Origin: Nissolia schottii | Lineage: Eukaryota; Streptophyta; Magnoliopsida; Fabales; Fabaceae | Length of the DNA stretch: 64,000 nt | Assembly: GCA_003254905.1 (NCBI GenBank) | Contig: QANU01054614.1 | Coordinates: 186,472 to 250,471, forward strand | Direction: 5' to 3' | In this document: positions 24,901 to 35,344 of the stretch, one piece after another | Layout of the letters: every line of letters begins with the position of its first letter | How positions within the stretch are numbered: the first letter of the stretch is position 1 | Notes under the pieces: generated by a model | What the model saw: the letters and a program-made list of their open reading frames with translations, nothing else | What the model was told of the DNA's origin: nothing | The model's database searches: none | Made by a program: the position numbers and the translations under genes

Positions 24901-26092
24901 AACTTGGTATCCATCAAGACACACCGCCGTGTACAGATACGATTCAAGAGTTCCCTTAGATGCTTCCGGGGACGGAGTCTACGACTTCATTGGATTTCAA
25001 GCCAATTCCGTTTTGGTCTCCGAATCGGTTAGAGCAACAGGTAATGACTCTCTCTTAATCAACTCTTCTGTGTTCCAACTTTTTTTTTTTAGGTTGCATG
25101 CTCGGTATTTATGGTGGGTGAGTCTCCCAGCGGACAAGTCTCGAACTAGGCACCTTGCTTACGATACCGAGCTGCTTACCACTTGGACCAACCTCCGCTA
25201 GTTATGTTCCAACTTTTTGTAGACACGCACGAAGCCTAATTGAAAGCTTCACAAACGTTGACATGCAGAGAATCTGCTGGAAAAGACAAGAAGCGTGAGT
25301 GGCAAGTGCTTGACGGCGGCCACTACCTTGGGATACAAGAAATTAGTGGGCAATGGCTTGAAGAACAACGGCCAAATCTTCACCGGCTATCCCGTGGTCG
25401 GTTACCAAGGAAAAATGCAAACTTCTGGGTCATGCTTATACTCAACAAGATTCGACACTTCGTGTTCTTGGGATCCACGAATCAAAGGGCTATTCTTCTA
25501 CGAGAGCACGGCGATCTTCCCCGCTCCGGTTTTCGGGGACTTCATCCGTGACGTGAGGAAGCTCAGAGACACAAACCCAGAAAATTTCTGCGGGTTGGAC
25601 AACTATAACGGGATCTTGATACGCTTCATCAAAGCCTCAGACGCGTACTTGGGCCAATCTGAGGACTCCGTGGTGGTTGATTTCAACTACTATCGCGCGA
25701 GCGACCCGTCGACTCCGAGGCTAAACCAAGACGTGTGGGAGGAAGTGGAGCAAATGGCGTTCCTCAAGTATGGGGCCAAACCACATTGGGCTAAGAACAG
25801 GAACTCGGCATTCTTGGGCGTGCAGCGCAAGTATCCCAGGTTTAAGGAGTTCGTTGCCGCGAAGCAGCGATTGGATCCGAAGAGCGTGTTCTCCAGCGTG
25901 TGGTCGGATGAGATACTGTACGGGAAGGGGTCGGGAAACGGCGACGGGTGTGCCCTTGAGGGACTGTGCATATGCAGTGAAGACAGGCATTGTAGCCCGC
26001 AGAATGGGTATCACTGCAGCCGGGGCCTTGTTTACAGCGAGGCTAGAGTTTGTAGGTACTCGCAATCCTCCGCACCGTCCTCCATTGCGTGA
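15961..26092 (+). CDS. L-gulonolactone oxidase-like FAD-linked oxidase (GLO/ALO family), three exons
   Basis: Exons 15961-16653, 24785-25040 and 25269-26092 join in frame to 590 residues, with donors GTCAGT and GTAATG and AG acceptors. Residues 1-21 form a hydrophobic signal peptide, so the product is probably secreted or endomembrane. Residues about 60-240 form the FAD-binding PCMH domain, including GGLISTGGHGSSWWGKG. The C-terminal half is the sugar-1,4-lactone oxidase domain with the family HWAKNR motif at 489-494, followed by a Cys-rich tail. Plant members oxidise L-gulono- or galactono-type lactones toward ascorbate; activity differs among paralogues and is not shown here. Intron 1 is 8.1 kb and full of repeats. 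No stop or frameshift is seen in the exons. Confidence 0.93.
16930..17045. mobile_element. Short relic with Mutator-family terminal sequence (in intron 1)
   Basis: The stretch contains GTGCACAAACATTA near 16938 and then 'gtgtacgtgtagc' near 17018-17030, resembling the end sequence 'gatgtacatgtagca' at 35288-35300 and 7660-7674. It looks like a small internally deleted member of the same family. Confidence 0.45.
17040..17250. repeat. AT-rich dispersed repeat
   Basis: This matches parts of 23700-23900 and 61250-61400: shared blocks with 'taatgtttatatttat' and 'tttaaaatatatttac'. It is probably a MITE family with at least three copies in the window. Confidence 0.45.
17516..17764 (-). pseudogene. 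hAT transposase C-terminal (dimerisation domain) fragment
   Basis: The 82-codon minus frame contains REQSLSTIKIIKTKLRN, resembling the ERSFS-x-LK-x-IK-x-LR pattern of the hAT-family C-terminal dimerisation domain found in plant hAT and zinc-finger MYM-like proteins. The rest of a transposase is not visible. It lies within intron 1 of the oxidase gene in antisense orientation. Confidence 0.55.
17830..18715 (-). pseudogene. LINE reverse-transcriptase-associated RNase H fragment, interrupted
   Basis: On the minus strand, 18710-18490 reads as a plant RNase H-like domain (VNMDAS, GYGGVLHDNRGHW, ELLAIREGLRLA). Its C-terminal end (ANSVVDYLEKEGA) reappears at about 17915-17835. The roughly 500 bases between (about 17940-18480) look like a separate insertion. 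This domain closes the polyprotein of plant LINE-type retrotransposons. No reverse transcriptase is seen nearby. Confidence 0.7.
19180..19766. mobile_element. Non-autonomous hAT-like element, same family as 8481-9396
   Basis: The ends are CATAGTTGTTAAACTC...TCGAG and its imperfect complement (CAAGGTTGTCAAACTC). An exact 8-bp target duplication CACATAAT flanks it at 19172-19179 and 19767-19774. Subterminal GAGTTTAC motifs cluster at both ends. The AT-rich centre has no coding frame and no transporter fragment. Confidence 0.9.
19840..22602 (-). mobile_element. Long LTR of a Ty3-like retrotransposon, minus orientation
   Basis: A polypurine tract AAAGGGGGTGGAA (22602-22590, minus) directly precedes TGTAAAATTCAG, the expected start of a 3' LTR. 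CTATAAATAG at about 22030-22021 is a good promoter box. The transcript region then shares a landmark with 2278-2300 in the plus-strand relative. The lower boundary is unclear, near 19840. No gag-pol is adjacent, so this is a solo LTR or a truncated copy in oxidase intron 1. Confidence 0.6.
20530..20830. repeat. Tandem array of about 30-bp units
   Basis: Units of the type 'catatcctttaatcatcgtgtctta' repeat about ten times with gradual divergence. Toward the right they change to a variant containing 'catgtcatgatgtcatat'. The array lies in the downstream part of the minus-strand LTR. Confidence 0.85.
22603..23240. other. Intron sequence without recognisable element
   Basis: Low-complexity AT-rich sequence. 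The short frame at 22864-23070 shows no family resemblance. Confidence 0.35.
23270..23490 (+). mobile_element. Possible SINE-like sequence
   Basis: 'tagttggttaagg' near 23302 fits a tRNA-like A box, and a weak B-box-like 'gatgaatctcg' follows about 45 bases later. The segment ends in an A-rich tail near 23490. I found no clear target duplication, so the call is weak. Confidence 0.3.
23580..24380. repeat. AT-rich MITE-like repeats
   Basis: 23590-23990 shows clear similarity to 61060-61410, starting with a TTTGAGAGGGTGCTC block and sharing 'gttattactctctttaat'-type sequence. A second diverged copy with 'ggtttgataatgttt' follows from 23990. They appear to be two adjacent or nested copies of one family. 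Confidence 0.5.
25071..25218 (-). mobile_element. SINE with 14-bp target duplication in oxidase intron 2
   Basis: On the minus strand a tRNA-like head carries an A box in GGTTGGTCCAAGTGGTAAG and an exact B box GTTCGAGAC (25146-25138). The body ends in an A tail (T run at 25081-25090 on plus). Direct repeats TGTTCCAACTTTTT lie at 25071-25084 and 25205-25218. The body is only about 120 bp, so it is a short or truncated member. It fills most of the 228-bp intron. Confidence 0.85.
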
Positions 26093-26395
26093 TAAGATAC
26101 GTGTGCTTTTGTTGTGGAGTTGAGTTATTTGTACTTATTTTGTGTGGAATACAGAGTTGACGCACATCTTGTCTAGATACTTAGTCACTTGTCATTGGAT
26201 GAGGTGTATGTCCGGTTGAAATTCTGTCTACATCCTGTTTAATGGTAGACGCGTGAGAGATTGTTTCTCATACAAACATAGATGAAAAATGTTATTTGCA
26301 TTGCGTGAAGAAGGTAAAATTATGGTGGGATGTCTATTTATTTTTTATTGATGAGTATTCACATGTGTAAGTACAAGAGCAAGCAAATACAAATT
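26093..26395 (+). other. 3' flank of the oxidase gene
   Basis: Non-coding, T-rich sequence following the stop codon, presumably the 3' UTR and terminator region. No other element was recognised. Confidence 0.5.
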
Positions 26396-26399
26396 TAAA

Positions 26400-27600
26400 T
26401 TTAAAATTACAATAGAAGGATGAGATCCCATCAACAAATTGATCTTTGAAACACCCATCTTGGACTTCGAGGGCATAAACTGATCTTTGCCCTATGATTT
26501 TGTAAATAAATCAACAATTTGACGACTTTCATGGTTAAGAGTCCAAAAGCAAATTTTTCACGAACAACGTGACAATCGATTTCGGTGTGCTTGGTGCTCT
26601 CATTGTACACCGGATTAGAGGCAATATGAAGGGCGGATTTGTTGTCACAAAAAATGGCGTTGGAGCAACAAGAGGAAGACCAATGTCATTCAAAAGATAC
26701 AAGAGCCAAATTATTTCACATGTAGCATTGGTCATTGCTTTGTATTCCGCTTCGGCCAATGAGTGGGAGAGCATAAGTTGTTTCTTTATCTTCCATGAGA
26801 CTATATTTGGACCCAAAAAAAAAAATATACAATAACCAGAGGTAGAAGATCGCGTCGCGGGACAACTAGCCCAATTTGAATCGCAACATGCTTTGAGAGA
26901 TAAATCTGAACCAGATGGGAAGAAAAAAGACCCTGTCTTGGTGTTGCCTTTAAGTAGCGAAGAAGGCGAATAGCAGAATCCATGTGAGGCTGAAGGGATG
27001 CATGCATAAATTGGCCTAAAATATTGACAGAGTGGACAATGTCAGGACGCGTCACGGTGATATATATTAGGTGAAGATAATTTTAGATTTTGTTCAATGC
27101 AAAATTTACCGGTTTGGAAGCAGCAAACCCACTATTAGAGATGATGTCATGGGCATATTATCTTTGTGACCAAAAAAAAAGACTCTTCTTTGATCTTGCA
27201 ACTTCAATGCCCAACAAATATTTCAACTTTCCCAAATCTTTAATTTTGAGTTTTTTTATGCAAAAGATCCTTAACCAAGACAATAAGGTGGGAGTTTGAA
27301 CCAGTAAGACCAATGTCATCAACATAAAAAAAAAGCAGCAAAATAGAAACGGATTTGCGCAAAAAAGGACGAATTTGTTGCACTGTGAGTGAAACCAAAA
27401 TCAATGAGAGCAATAGAAAATTTCCAATACCAGTTTCACGATGCCTGTTTAAGACCATACGAATATTTTTGGAGCTTGCAAATAAGGCGCTCCCCTTGGC
27501 GTCTGAAAATAGGGGGGAGTTGCATATAATCATCTTTGTGAAAATCGCTATGTAAAAAAGGCACTGTGAATGTCGAGTAGATGAAGAGGCCATTCTTTGG
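26400..27600 (-). pseudogene. Decayed Ty1-copia reverse transcriptase-RNase H
   Basis: Minus-strand pieces follow copia order: an FYVDD-like reverse transcriptase motif with LTGSNS near 27330-27290, then TRPDIVHSVNILGQFMHA at 27052-27000, then the RNase H region with SLAEAEYKAM near 26760 and FVKNLLLDS near 26540, and a terminal VDLFTK near 26510. Frameshifts and stops separate the pieces. A probable LTR start lies downstream toward 26400. It follows the oxidase gene tail to tail. Confidence 0.85.
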
Positions 27601-27639
27601 CAACAACAACTGAAAGTAGGACTCGAAATCTATTCCAAT

Positions 27640-27960
27640 ACTTTCTCGTTTGAGAGAAGCTATATACCTTATTCACAAACTTTAAAAAAATGTTCTATCA
27701 AGTGATGCATTATTAACAAGATATATGAGTGCTTTCATGGCACTAAGACATGATACTTCAAGACCACAATCTTAGGGTCATTGGAATATTCAACGGATAT
27801 GATTTATCCATATAAAATCTCTTAAAAATACTTGATTTGTAGGTCGAGACAAGGTCTTGTTCTGTCAAGATCTTTCATCTCAAAATCTTTCCTTAGATCT
27901 TTATATCTATGGAAACTTCTTCAAGAGTTCCAGTAATATTCTAGTCATAAACATAAATAG
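27640..27960 (-). pseudogene. Second copia reverse transcriptase remnant, different family
   Basis: The minus strand reads KDFEMKDLDRT near 27890, FKRFYMDKSYPLN near 27815 and KALIYLVNNAS near 27735. This is the copia segment between the catalytic motif and RNase H. The same family appears, better preserved, at 62900-64000. Confidence 0.65.
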
Positions 27961-28655
27961 TAATTATGATGAATCCACATACATATTTCTTTATATAAAC
28001 ACAACAGTGTAGAATAACACAATGGATTAAAATAGAAACATGATATACTCAACAAGAAGATTAATGAAAATCATTGATATCTCACAGATATATCACATAT
28101 AAGACACATTATCAAATCACAATTTCATATTCTCATGTGCTTTCCAACAAATTCCAATTTGTGTTTTGTGTTTCACAAATTCAATACCTTCACATCAATA
28201 CTTTTACTTTTCGATGATTCATAGTTCAAGATATCCTCCCTTTCATGCACAATGCATGCTTAGTGCTATAATATATGCAAATATGTTGTCGACAATTTAT
28301 CGTCGGTTCTATGCATTTTTTGTAGAGACATAGTCTATTGAAATCTCATCATTTTCAATATTTTGACTACATCTTCTAGGGTTTCAATTAAAGCAATAGA
28401 TTTAGAATATAACTAGAGTCCTTATTGTGTCTCTATCCTCTTCACTATAATTAGTATCCCTTTTAAGATCATTGTCTCCTCAATAAAAATAACCTCCATA
28501 AAATCAATTGTCCATCTTCCTTTTTCAACGATATTTAATTTTTGGAACCAACTTCTTCACCACACTTTTGGCATGTGAATGCTTGTTCAATATGAACATT
28601 AATTTGAATTGGAACATTCCATATCCTTTCGTATTAGAGAATGCATCTGACACTT
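27961..28655. other. AT-rich intergenic sequence, nothing recognised
   Basis: No coding similarity or terminal repeats were found. It may contain further decayed copia sequence. Confidence 0.35.
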
Positions 28656-28969
28656 TATTTACTATTATTTGTAACAAAAATGCTCCATGTACACCCAATA
28701 TCCATACACTAGTACATACACCACTGTTTTATAAGGTTTTATTGTCAATTAATACGGAATATTGTACACTTTCCTTATTTAGAAAAGACGCAATCCCACG
28801 CGTGTTTAATATTCCCTATTTTTCAAACCGCACCAATTTGCAACAGAATTGTATCATTATGCATCGTGATTCTCTCAGCCAAATTGCAACAGAATCGTTT
28901 CAAAACTATCCATATCCATAGCAAATAGAGAAGCAAAATCGCGAGCTCGTATCGGCAGCTGGAATCATC

Positions 28970-30230
28970 AAAATCGAAAGTGGCAATGAATGACTATGTG
29001 GTAAATTCTTATGCGCGTTTGTTGTTGATTTGCATGGGGGATTTTTGTTTTGTTTGAAGGTATTGTGGATTTATGGCATGTTGATACATGCATTAAGCAT
29101 TTTTTATGCAGATTTGACTTGTTGCATAACGTGCAAACTTTAAGTGGGCATATGTGCAAACATTATTCGCAGGCACACCATCTGTCTGTGTGAAGAGGAG
29201 GATGTGCATTTTAGCACATTCTCAACATTTTAACCATTAAACCATAAACACTGTAAACAATTTGACAAGGTTTTGTAGATATAAACATTAGATGGATTGA
29301 TACATGCATTAAGTGTCTTTTTATGCACAAAAAATGCAGATTTGACTTGTTGCATAATGTGCAAACTTTAAGCGGGCATATGTGCCAACATTAAGTTCAA
29401 CATATGTGCAAACATTATTTGTAGGCACACCATCTATCTGTGTGAAGGAGGAGGATGTGCATTTTAGCACATTCTCAACATTTCAACCATTAAACTATAA
29501 ACACTGTAAACAATTTGACACAATTTTGTAGATATAAACATTAGATGGATTGATACATGCGTTAAGCATTTTTTTATGCACAAAAAGTGCAGATTTTGAC
29601 GTGTTGCATAATGTGCAAACTTTAAGTGGGAATATGCGCAAACATTAAGTGGACCTGTGTGCAAATATTATTCGCAGGCACACCATCTGTCTGTGTGAAG
29701 GAGGAGGATGTGCATTTTAGCACATTCTAAACATTTCAACCATTAAACCATAAACAATGTAAACAGTTTGACACAATTTTGTAGATATAAACACTAGATG
29801 GATTGATGCATGCATTAAGCGTTTTTTTATGCACAAAAAATGTAGATTTTTACTTGTTGCATAATGTGCAAATTTTAAGTGGGCATATGTGCAAACATTA
29901 TGCACATCCACCCTATTTACTTCAACGATTAAATACTAGATGTAATGCTTACATGTATGTCACAAATGCAAAAAAGAATGGACATATGTGTAAACAGTGT
30001 CGACAAGTCAGATGACATTCTCAACAGTACAAACTTAAAGAGTGCATATGTGCAAACTTTAAGCGGCCATATGTGCAAACTTTAAGTGCACACATGTGCA
30101 AACATTATCAACAAAACACATGACATTCTCAACAGTAGAAATTTTAAGTGCGCATATGTGCAAACTTTAAGTGCGCATATGTTCAAACGTTATGTGCGCA
30201 TATGTGCAAACATTATCAAAAAGGCACAGA
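28970..30230. repeat. Tandem repeats of about 250 bp with GTGCAAACATTA motif
   Basis: Three good units start near 29152, 29409 and 29659, with partial units on both sides. Each contains 'gatgtgcattttagcacattct' and ends with several copies of 'catatgtgcaaactttaa' or 'catatgtgcaaacatta'. The same unit occurs twice at 6664-7215. Confidence 0.85.
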
Positions 30231-30339
30231 TGACGTTCTCATATTTCAACAACTTAATAAACGAAAACAAAAAACTGAAACATTGCAGGCTATGTTGTCG
30301 AAACAATATTTTTCATATATTTACTGAAATATTTACATT

Positions 30340-33300
30340 AAAAATGGTTACATAAAAAAAGAGACAAGTAGTTGTATTGTGTTGCAAAAAACCAACTATC
30401 TCCCACGTTTTTTCGATTTCCCCCATCCCCAAGGAGTTCGGTTGTGCTAACGTCTGCATAAGGGCTTTTCTGCAGCCTCCCCTTCCGTCCCTTCCGTGGG
30501 GCAGCTTTGGCGTTAGGCACAACCTCTTCGACATCAAAGCCAAAAGAGCTGTCAGATATTGGAGCCCTTACAGACTCGTTGGGCATCTCGAGGAACTTCG
30601 CTACAGAGCTGACGACAACAACACGTTCTTACGTATTTCCGCAAGTTGTTTCTGTATTAAAGATAAAGATGTTAAAAACTTAAATGACCAAGTATTTTTT
30701 GTTCAAGTGTTTTAAACAGCATATAGGCATGGTACTTACATTGTCCCATTCTGGCATTGTCTTGCCGTTTGGATACAAAATGGATGGGTCCCACATCTCC
30801 ATCCACTTGATCACAAACAAACTGTAATCATATCTGAAGATACAAATCAGAAATCAGAATCAAGTAAAATTATACATAATTGTTCAGCAAGTAATAACTA
30901 CGAGTGATGTGCGCAACATACGTGTTAGGCTGCCCTGGCGCATTGACGTACTCAATGGGGAAACCGGCCCCATACAAATCAAAACCCTCCATTGATCGGT
31001 GCACAAGCTCCTCGACCACCATCGACTGATAGAAATAAATAAATAAACAAACAATTGTATGCGTGCAAGATCAGAGTATAAAGTAGTGGGGGGAGAAAGC
31101 ACATTACCACATACTGGTCGATGCAGCCCCTTTTCCCACCCGGACTTTTTGTATGCTTTGCATCAAGGACAAAAGGTTTTCGTCCTGGCATGTCAAGGGC
31201 ATACAGCCACCAATGCTCTTCATGCACTAGTGGCACGAAGATCTGCAAAATTGCACAAATCATATCAGCACATTATTCAGAAGTGCGAGCAATTAAAACG
31301 GTATATTAATGTAATGATTACCCATTTCTTTCCTTTGAGCATGTACCGCTCAAAGTAGATAGCCTCATCTTCGTATCCGGGGGCCCATGGGGTGTAAATT
31401 CGGCCACTGATGAACCGCGGGAGGTTAGATTTGATCGGTCCCGGCTACATTATTGAGGAGGGAGAGGAGTTAGAGCAATGTTGTTTTGAAACGAGGAAAA
31501 GAATTTAGTAGAAAAGATGGGGGTTGGGAGTATACCATCATGAATGGGGTGATGCAGTGGCATAGCGTCCTGAAGCGCTCGCAGTTAGCGTCATTGAATA
31601 GGAAGCATATATAATTCATGAACTGAAACACAATTGGGCACAAACATTATAAGGGGTGTTTTGCAAACTTTATAGGAGCACATCCAGAAACATTAATCAC
31701 AACCCAAAACAAATCAAAGGATTGAAACATAGACAAAGAGCGTCATACCCCGGTGTCAATATGAGCCCTTGGTCGCATGCTTCGGGCTTCTCTCCGAGTT
31801 AGCCAAATATCAGGTCGGTTCATCAAGTTCCCCAACTCAGAACCCTGATCACTTTTCTTGTCAAGCATCCAATGGTAGATGAGGTCCAATTACGTCTGTG
31901 GAGTTTGTAGGAGGGGATCAGGTTGGGAAACAGGTGACAGCTGGGATGGTGCTTCAATCCTAAGATCAAAGCTTGGGGTTGCGGTGTTGGCTGGCTGTTC
32001 AGCACTACGGGGTTCGTTGGTGAGGGTTGGGAGCGATGGCTCGATGAGGTGTGCAGCTATTAACCCCATAGAGAACGGGGGGTTGAGTCGTCAGCATCAT
32101 CGCAGAGGATGTCCGACACAACCCGCTGGACAACATTGTCTAGTGATTGCTCACTAGCAATGTTGCCGTCCACATCATCGCATTGTGGACTGCAAATGGA
32201 AGAGACCATGTCAGGAACACTTTTATGCAAACATTATGTATACATATGCACAAACATTACAAGCGCACGTGTAAACTTTATTGAATAGTTGGATACTTGC
32301 CTGTGTACAGTAGCGGCTGGCGGGGATGAAAAGGCAACAACCATGTTGGCCACCTGCTGGACAACATTGTCTTGTAATTGCTTACCAAAAATGTTGTTGT
32401 CCACACCATCACACTGTGGACTGCAAATGGAATAGACAATGTCAGGAAAACTTTGTGCAAACATTATGTATATATATGCACAAACATTACATGCGCACAT
32501 GTGCAAACTTTATTGAATAGTTGGATACTTGCCTGTGTATAGCAGTGGCTGGCGGGGACGAAATGGCAACAACCATGTTGGCCTCTGCAGTAGGTGGTGT
32601 CATGCTGCAGTGGCACTTCTTCATTGGCGTCTGGCTCGCCATGCTGTGTCAGCAACAACATTCCATGACAAACATCAATGGTTGTCACGGTAGCCTCGTC
32701 ATCAAAGTCGGGGGGGGGGAGATTCGTGCAAGGCATCAACGTATGCCTTCTTGACAAGCCTCCGACACTTGTATACATTCGTCACTGCCTTCCCCGCCCC
32801 GCTTTCTTGTTTGTTTGCCGCTTCCGGCGTGCCATCCAGCTTGGCATCCAGATTTCCCTTGAGCTTTTTGGTCTTTCGCGGAACAATGCTCACTATTCCC
32901 TGGCACATAAATCACGAAATGAACTGTTAGGGAGTTGTTGAGAACAATCATAACATAAAACAGTAATGTATAAGCGTGCTTACCACTGCGCTGCTTCGCT
33001 CCGCCTTCACCATCTCCTTCATCCGGGCATATGTCCAATACCGGATCCATGGTGGAAGTGGATCACTGCGAATGTTGAATGGCCCAAAGGTCTGTGCATG
33101 AAAGTACAGGACCTTGCAGAGGAAAGGGAGAGTGTTAGTGGCATTCATTACACATTGAAGGTAAGTGTACAAACTTTAGAGCAACAAATATGCAAACTTT
33201 ACATGACAGAGTACAAAAGCATGGCAAACACATTACCTCCAACACATATAGGCAACCGCTGATTGTCTTTAGTTTGTTCATCCGGTATTGCTGGATACCT

Positions 33301-34067
33301 TCGACGATGCTTGCGTGAATGTATTGAAACCAGTTGTAACGGGTTGGTTGGTCAACATCCACGATTGCAGCAAGGTATACCGGCTTGGAAATTGGGCACG
33401 TGTTGGGACACAAAAAGCATTTTAATGCAGCCATCAAAAATGCTCTTCGGAAGGTGTTCCCAACAGGACTTTGTTGAACCATCGCAATCAGCTGGCTGAT
33501 GGTTTGCTTCTTGAACGGGGCCAGTAGTGTGAAATGCTCGGGGCCGACGAATTTCGCCCCTACACAGAAAAATGTGTTAGCATGTTTTTAGAATACTTGA
33601 AGATATATATATATATATATGGACAATTTACCATGGCATGAAAGGCCCAGCGCTGCGCCGATCAGGTTGGTCTTAACATCCACCGGCCCGAATGGAGTTT
33701 TAAGGTAATGATCATTAAGGTCATAGGAGTCAGCAAAGGCGAGCATCAAAGGGCGGTCGACTTGACCACCCTCGATGTCCAACAATGTGTCGAACCCCAT
33801 TGATTCAACATCCTCCCACTGTTCAGGTGTCAATGAGGCGCACAGCTTTGCCAACATTTTAGTTGAACAACGCCTTGCACTGCATAAATTCAGAAACAAC
33901 ATATTGACACAACCTTGTCACAATTAAATGAATTAGATGGAGGAAGGCTTGTTGTTTCTTACCCTTCTGTTCTCAGTGTCGGCATGTGGGATGTTTGCCA
34001 ACTCAAAGCCCTGTTCAGTATCCTTGGCCGCTGCCTTGCCCTTGTTTGATTTTCTTGGAGGAGTCAT
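30340..34067 (-). pseudogene. Ulp1-type cysteine protease-like transposon gene, multi-exon
   Basis: From ATG at 34067, readable minus-strand exon-like blocks are 34067-33963 (MTPPRKSNK...), about 33885-33632, 33561-33238, 33116-32985, 32900-32705, 31870-31751, 31625-31540, 31445-31322, 31243-31105, 31023-30930, 30845-30748 and a basic C-terminal tail near 30590-30370. The end is the Ulp1 C48 peptidase fold: VPLVHEEHWWLYALD provides His, then QPNTYDYSLFVIKWMEMW. Families that process SUMO have Cys-Gly in the last motif (DCG); here it reads D-Y-S, so the nucleophile is missing. At least one junction (between the first two blocks) does not keep phase. Likely a decayed or catalytically dead TE protein. 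Confidence 0.75.
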
Positions 34068-34289
34068 TCCTACAATAAGGAATTAATTCAACATTACCGA
34101 ATTAATTCAAGCGGGAGTGATCAAACAATGTACAATGAAATGTGAAAACATTATAAGCTGGAATGTGAAAACATTACATGAAAGATGAGGTAAGAGTGCT
34201 AAAACTTTATAAGAAGGTATGTACAAAATGTGCAAACATTATACACACAATGTGCAAAAGTTACGTGCAAGAATGCAATAAATAGACAA

Positions 34290-34690
34290 ACAATATGCAA
34301 ACATTATATGAAAAATGTGCAAACATTATTCGCAAAATGTGCAAACATTATCACATAATCAGAATCTTGTCCGAAGGAGAATGCAAGCAACGGACAGACA
34401 GTGTGTGCAAACATTATGTGAAAAATATGCAAACATTATGGGCAAAATGTGCAAACATTATCACATAACCAGAATCTTGTCCGAAGGGAAATGCAAGCAA
34501 CGGACAGACAGTGTGTGCAAACATTATGTGAAAAATGTGCAAACATTATGAGCAAAATGTGCAAACATTATCACATAACCAGAATCTTGTCCGAAGGGGA
34601 ATGCAAGCAACGGACAGATAGTGTGCAAACATTATGTGAAAACTATGAAAACATTATGAGCAAAATGTGCAAACATTATTCTCATTCATT
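34290..34690. repeat. Tandem repeat, about 3.5 units of 110 bp
   Basis: Units start near 34291, 34401, 34511 and 34621. Each contains three copies of 'gtgcaaacatta' spaced by short A-rich spacers, then 'cagaatcttgtccgaagg' and 'caagcaacggacag'. It lies upstream of the Ulp1-type gene start. Confidence 0.9.
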
Positions 34691-34699
34691 TTTTTAAAA

Positions 34700-35250
34700 T
34701 AACAACGTTCGTTGAACCATTACTTTTTAAACAAAATGCTCTCGAAACAAAACATGAAGAAAAACCTGTACAAAACCTGAACCAAATCGTAGAACAAACC
34801 CTAATATCAAGAAACAAATGCAAAAAACCATAGAAAATCACAAGAATATTACACAAGAAATGCATGTAGTGAAAGGAAAAACGTTTGAGAAGATAAAAGG
34901 AAAGAAACAGAGAAGGAAATGCACTCGCCAGCAGTCGAGGTATTTGTTTCATCTTCGGTTGCCTTTTTTGGTGGAAGTTTGCGCAGAGATCACAACGTAC
35001 TCGGAGAGAACGAAGCTTTGTGCAAAGATGGCAAAAAATGAAGGAGTGTGGAGAACGAAGAGGACGAAGAAGACGACGTGAGAGCGAAGAGAGCGAGAGA
35101 TCTTTCTTGAAATCCTATTTTCTAAGAGACGGTGAGAGAGGAAGTTGAAACGAAGTGCAATACAAGAGGGAAGCGTGGCCTCACGCGCGCAGTGATGAGA
35201 GTGGGGGGAGAGAGTGGATGAGACGGTTAGTTAGTGAAACCCACAGTACA
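34700..35250 (-). promoter_or_regulatory. Putative promoter and 5' leader of the Ulp1-type gene
   Basis: Between the terminal repeat and the 110-bp array, the minus strand is CT-rich (many CTCTC stretches around 35230-35050) and then enters an A/T-rich part with a short frame starting at 34952. This layout is typical of a plant 5' UTR. No clear TATA box could be chosen. Confidence 0.35.
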
Positions 35251-35344
35251 TACATACTGGTGTATGTATGGTGTATGCAATAAGGATGTACATGTAGCAT
35301 AATTGTTATTTGCAAATGTATCTTTTTTAAAGCTAGTAGAGGAT

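Larger units (their letters stand above)
28660..35343 (-). mobile_element. Mutator-like element carrying an Ulp1-type gene
   Basis: The left sequence 'atgctccatgtacaccc..' (28680-28725) is an inverted counterpart of the right sequence read on the minus strand 'atgctacatgtacatcc..' (35302-35250), both continuing to 'acatacacca'. These inverted ends enclose a protease-like gene, minus strand, and large numbers of a GTGCAAACATTA motif. Plant Mutator-like elements that carry Ulp1 genes are known (KI-MULE type). No transposase frame is seen. I could not find a clean 9-bp target duplication, so the exact limits are uncertain. Confidence 0.6.

Noticed and set aside
24785..26092. Separate truncated oxidase pseudogene
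   Set aside because: The exons complete the first exon with matching phase and without overlap, so one gene with a large intron is the simpler reading.
29120..30225. CRISPR-like array of regularly spaced repeats
   Set aside because: Spacing is irregular, the spacers are themselves repeated, and the setting is a plant transposon. It is a tandem satellite-like array.
32966..33262. Plus-strand frames opposite the Ulp1-type gene
   Set aside because: They are antisense shadows of the minus-strand exon-like blocks and have no similarity of their own.
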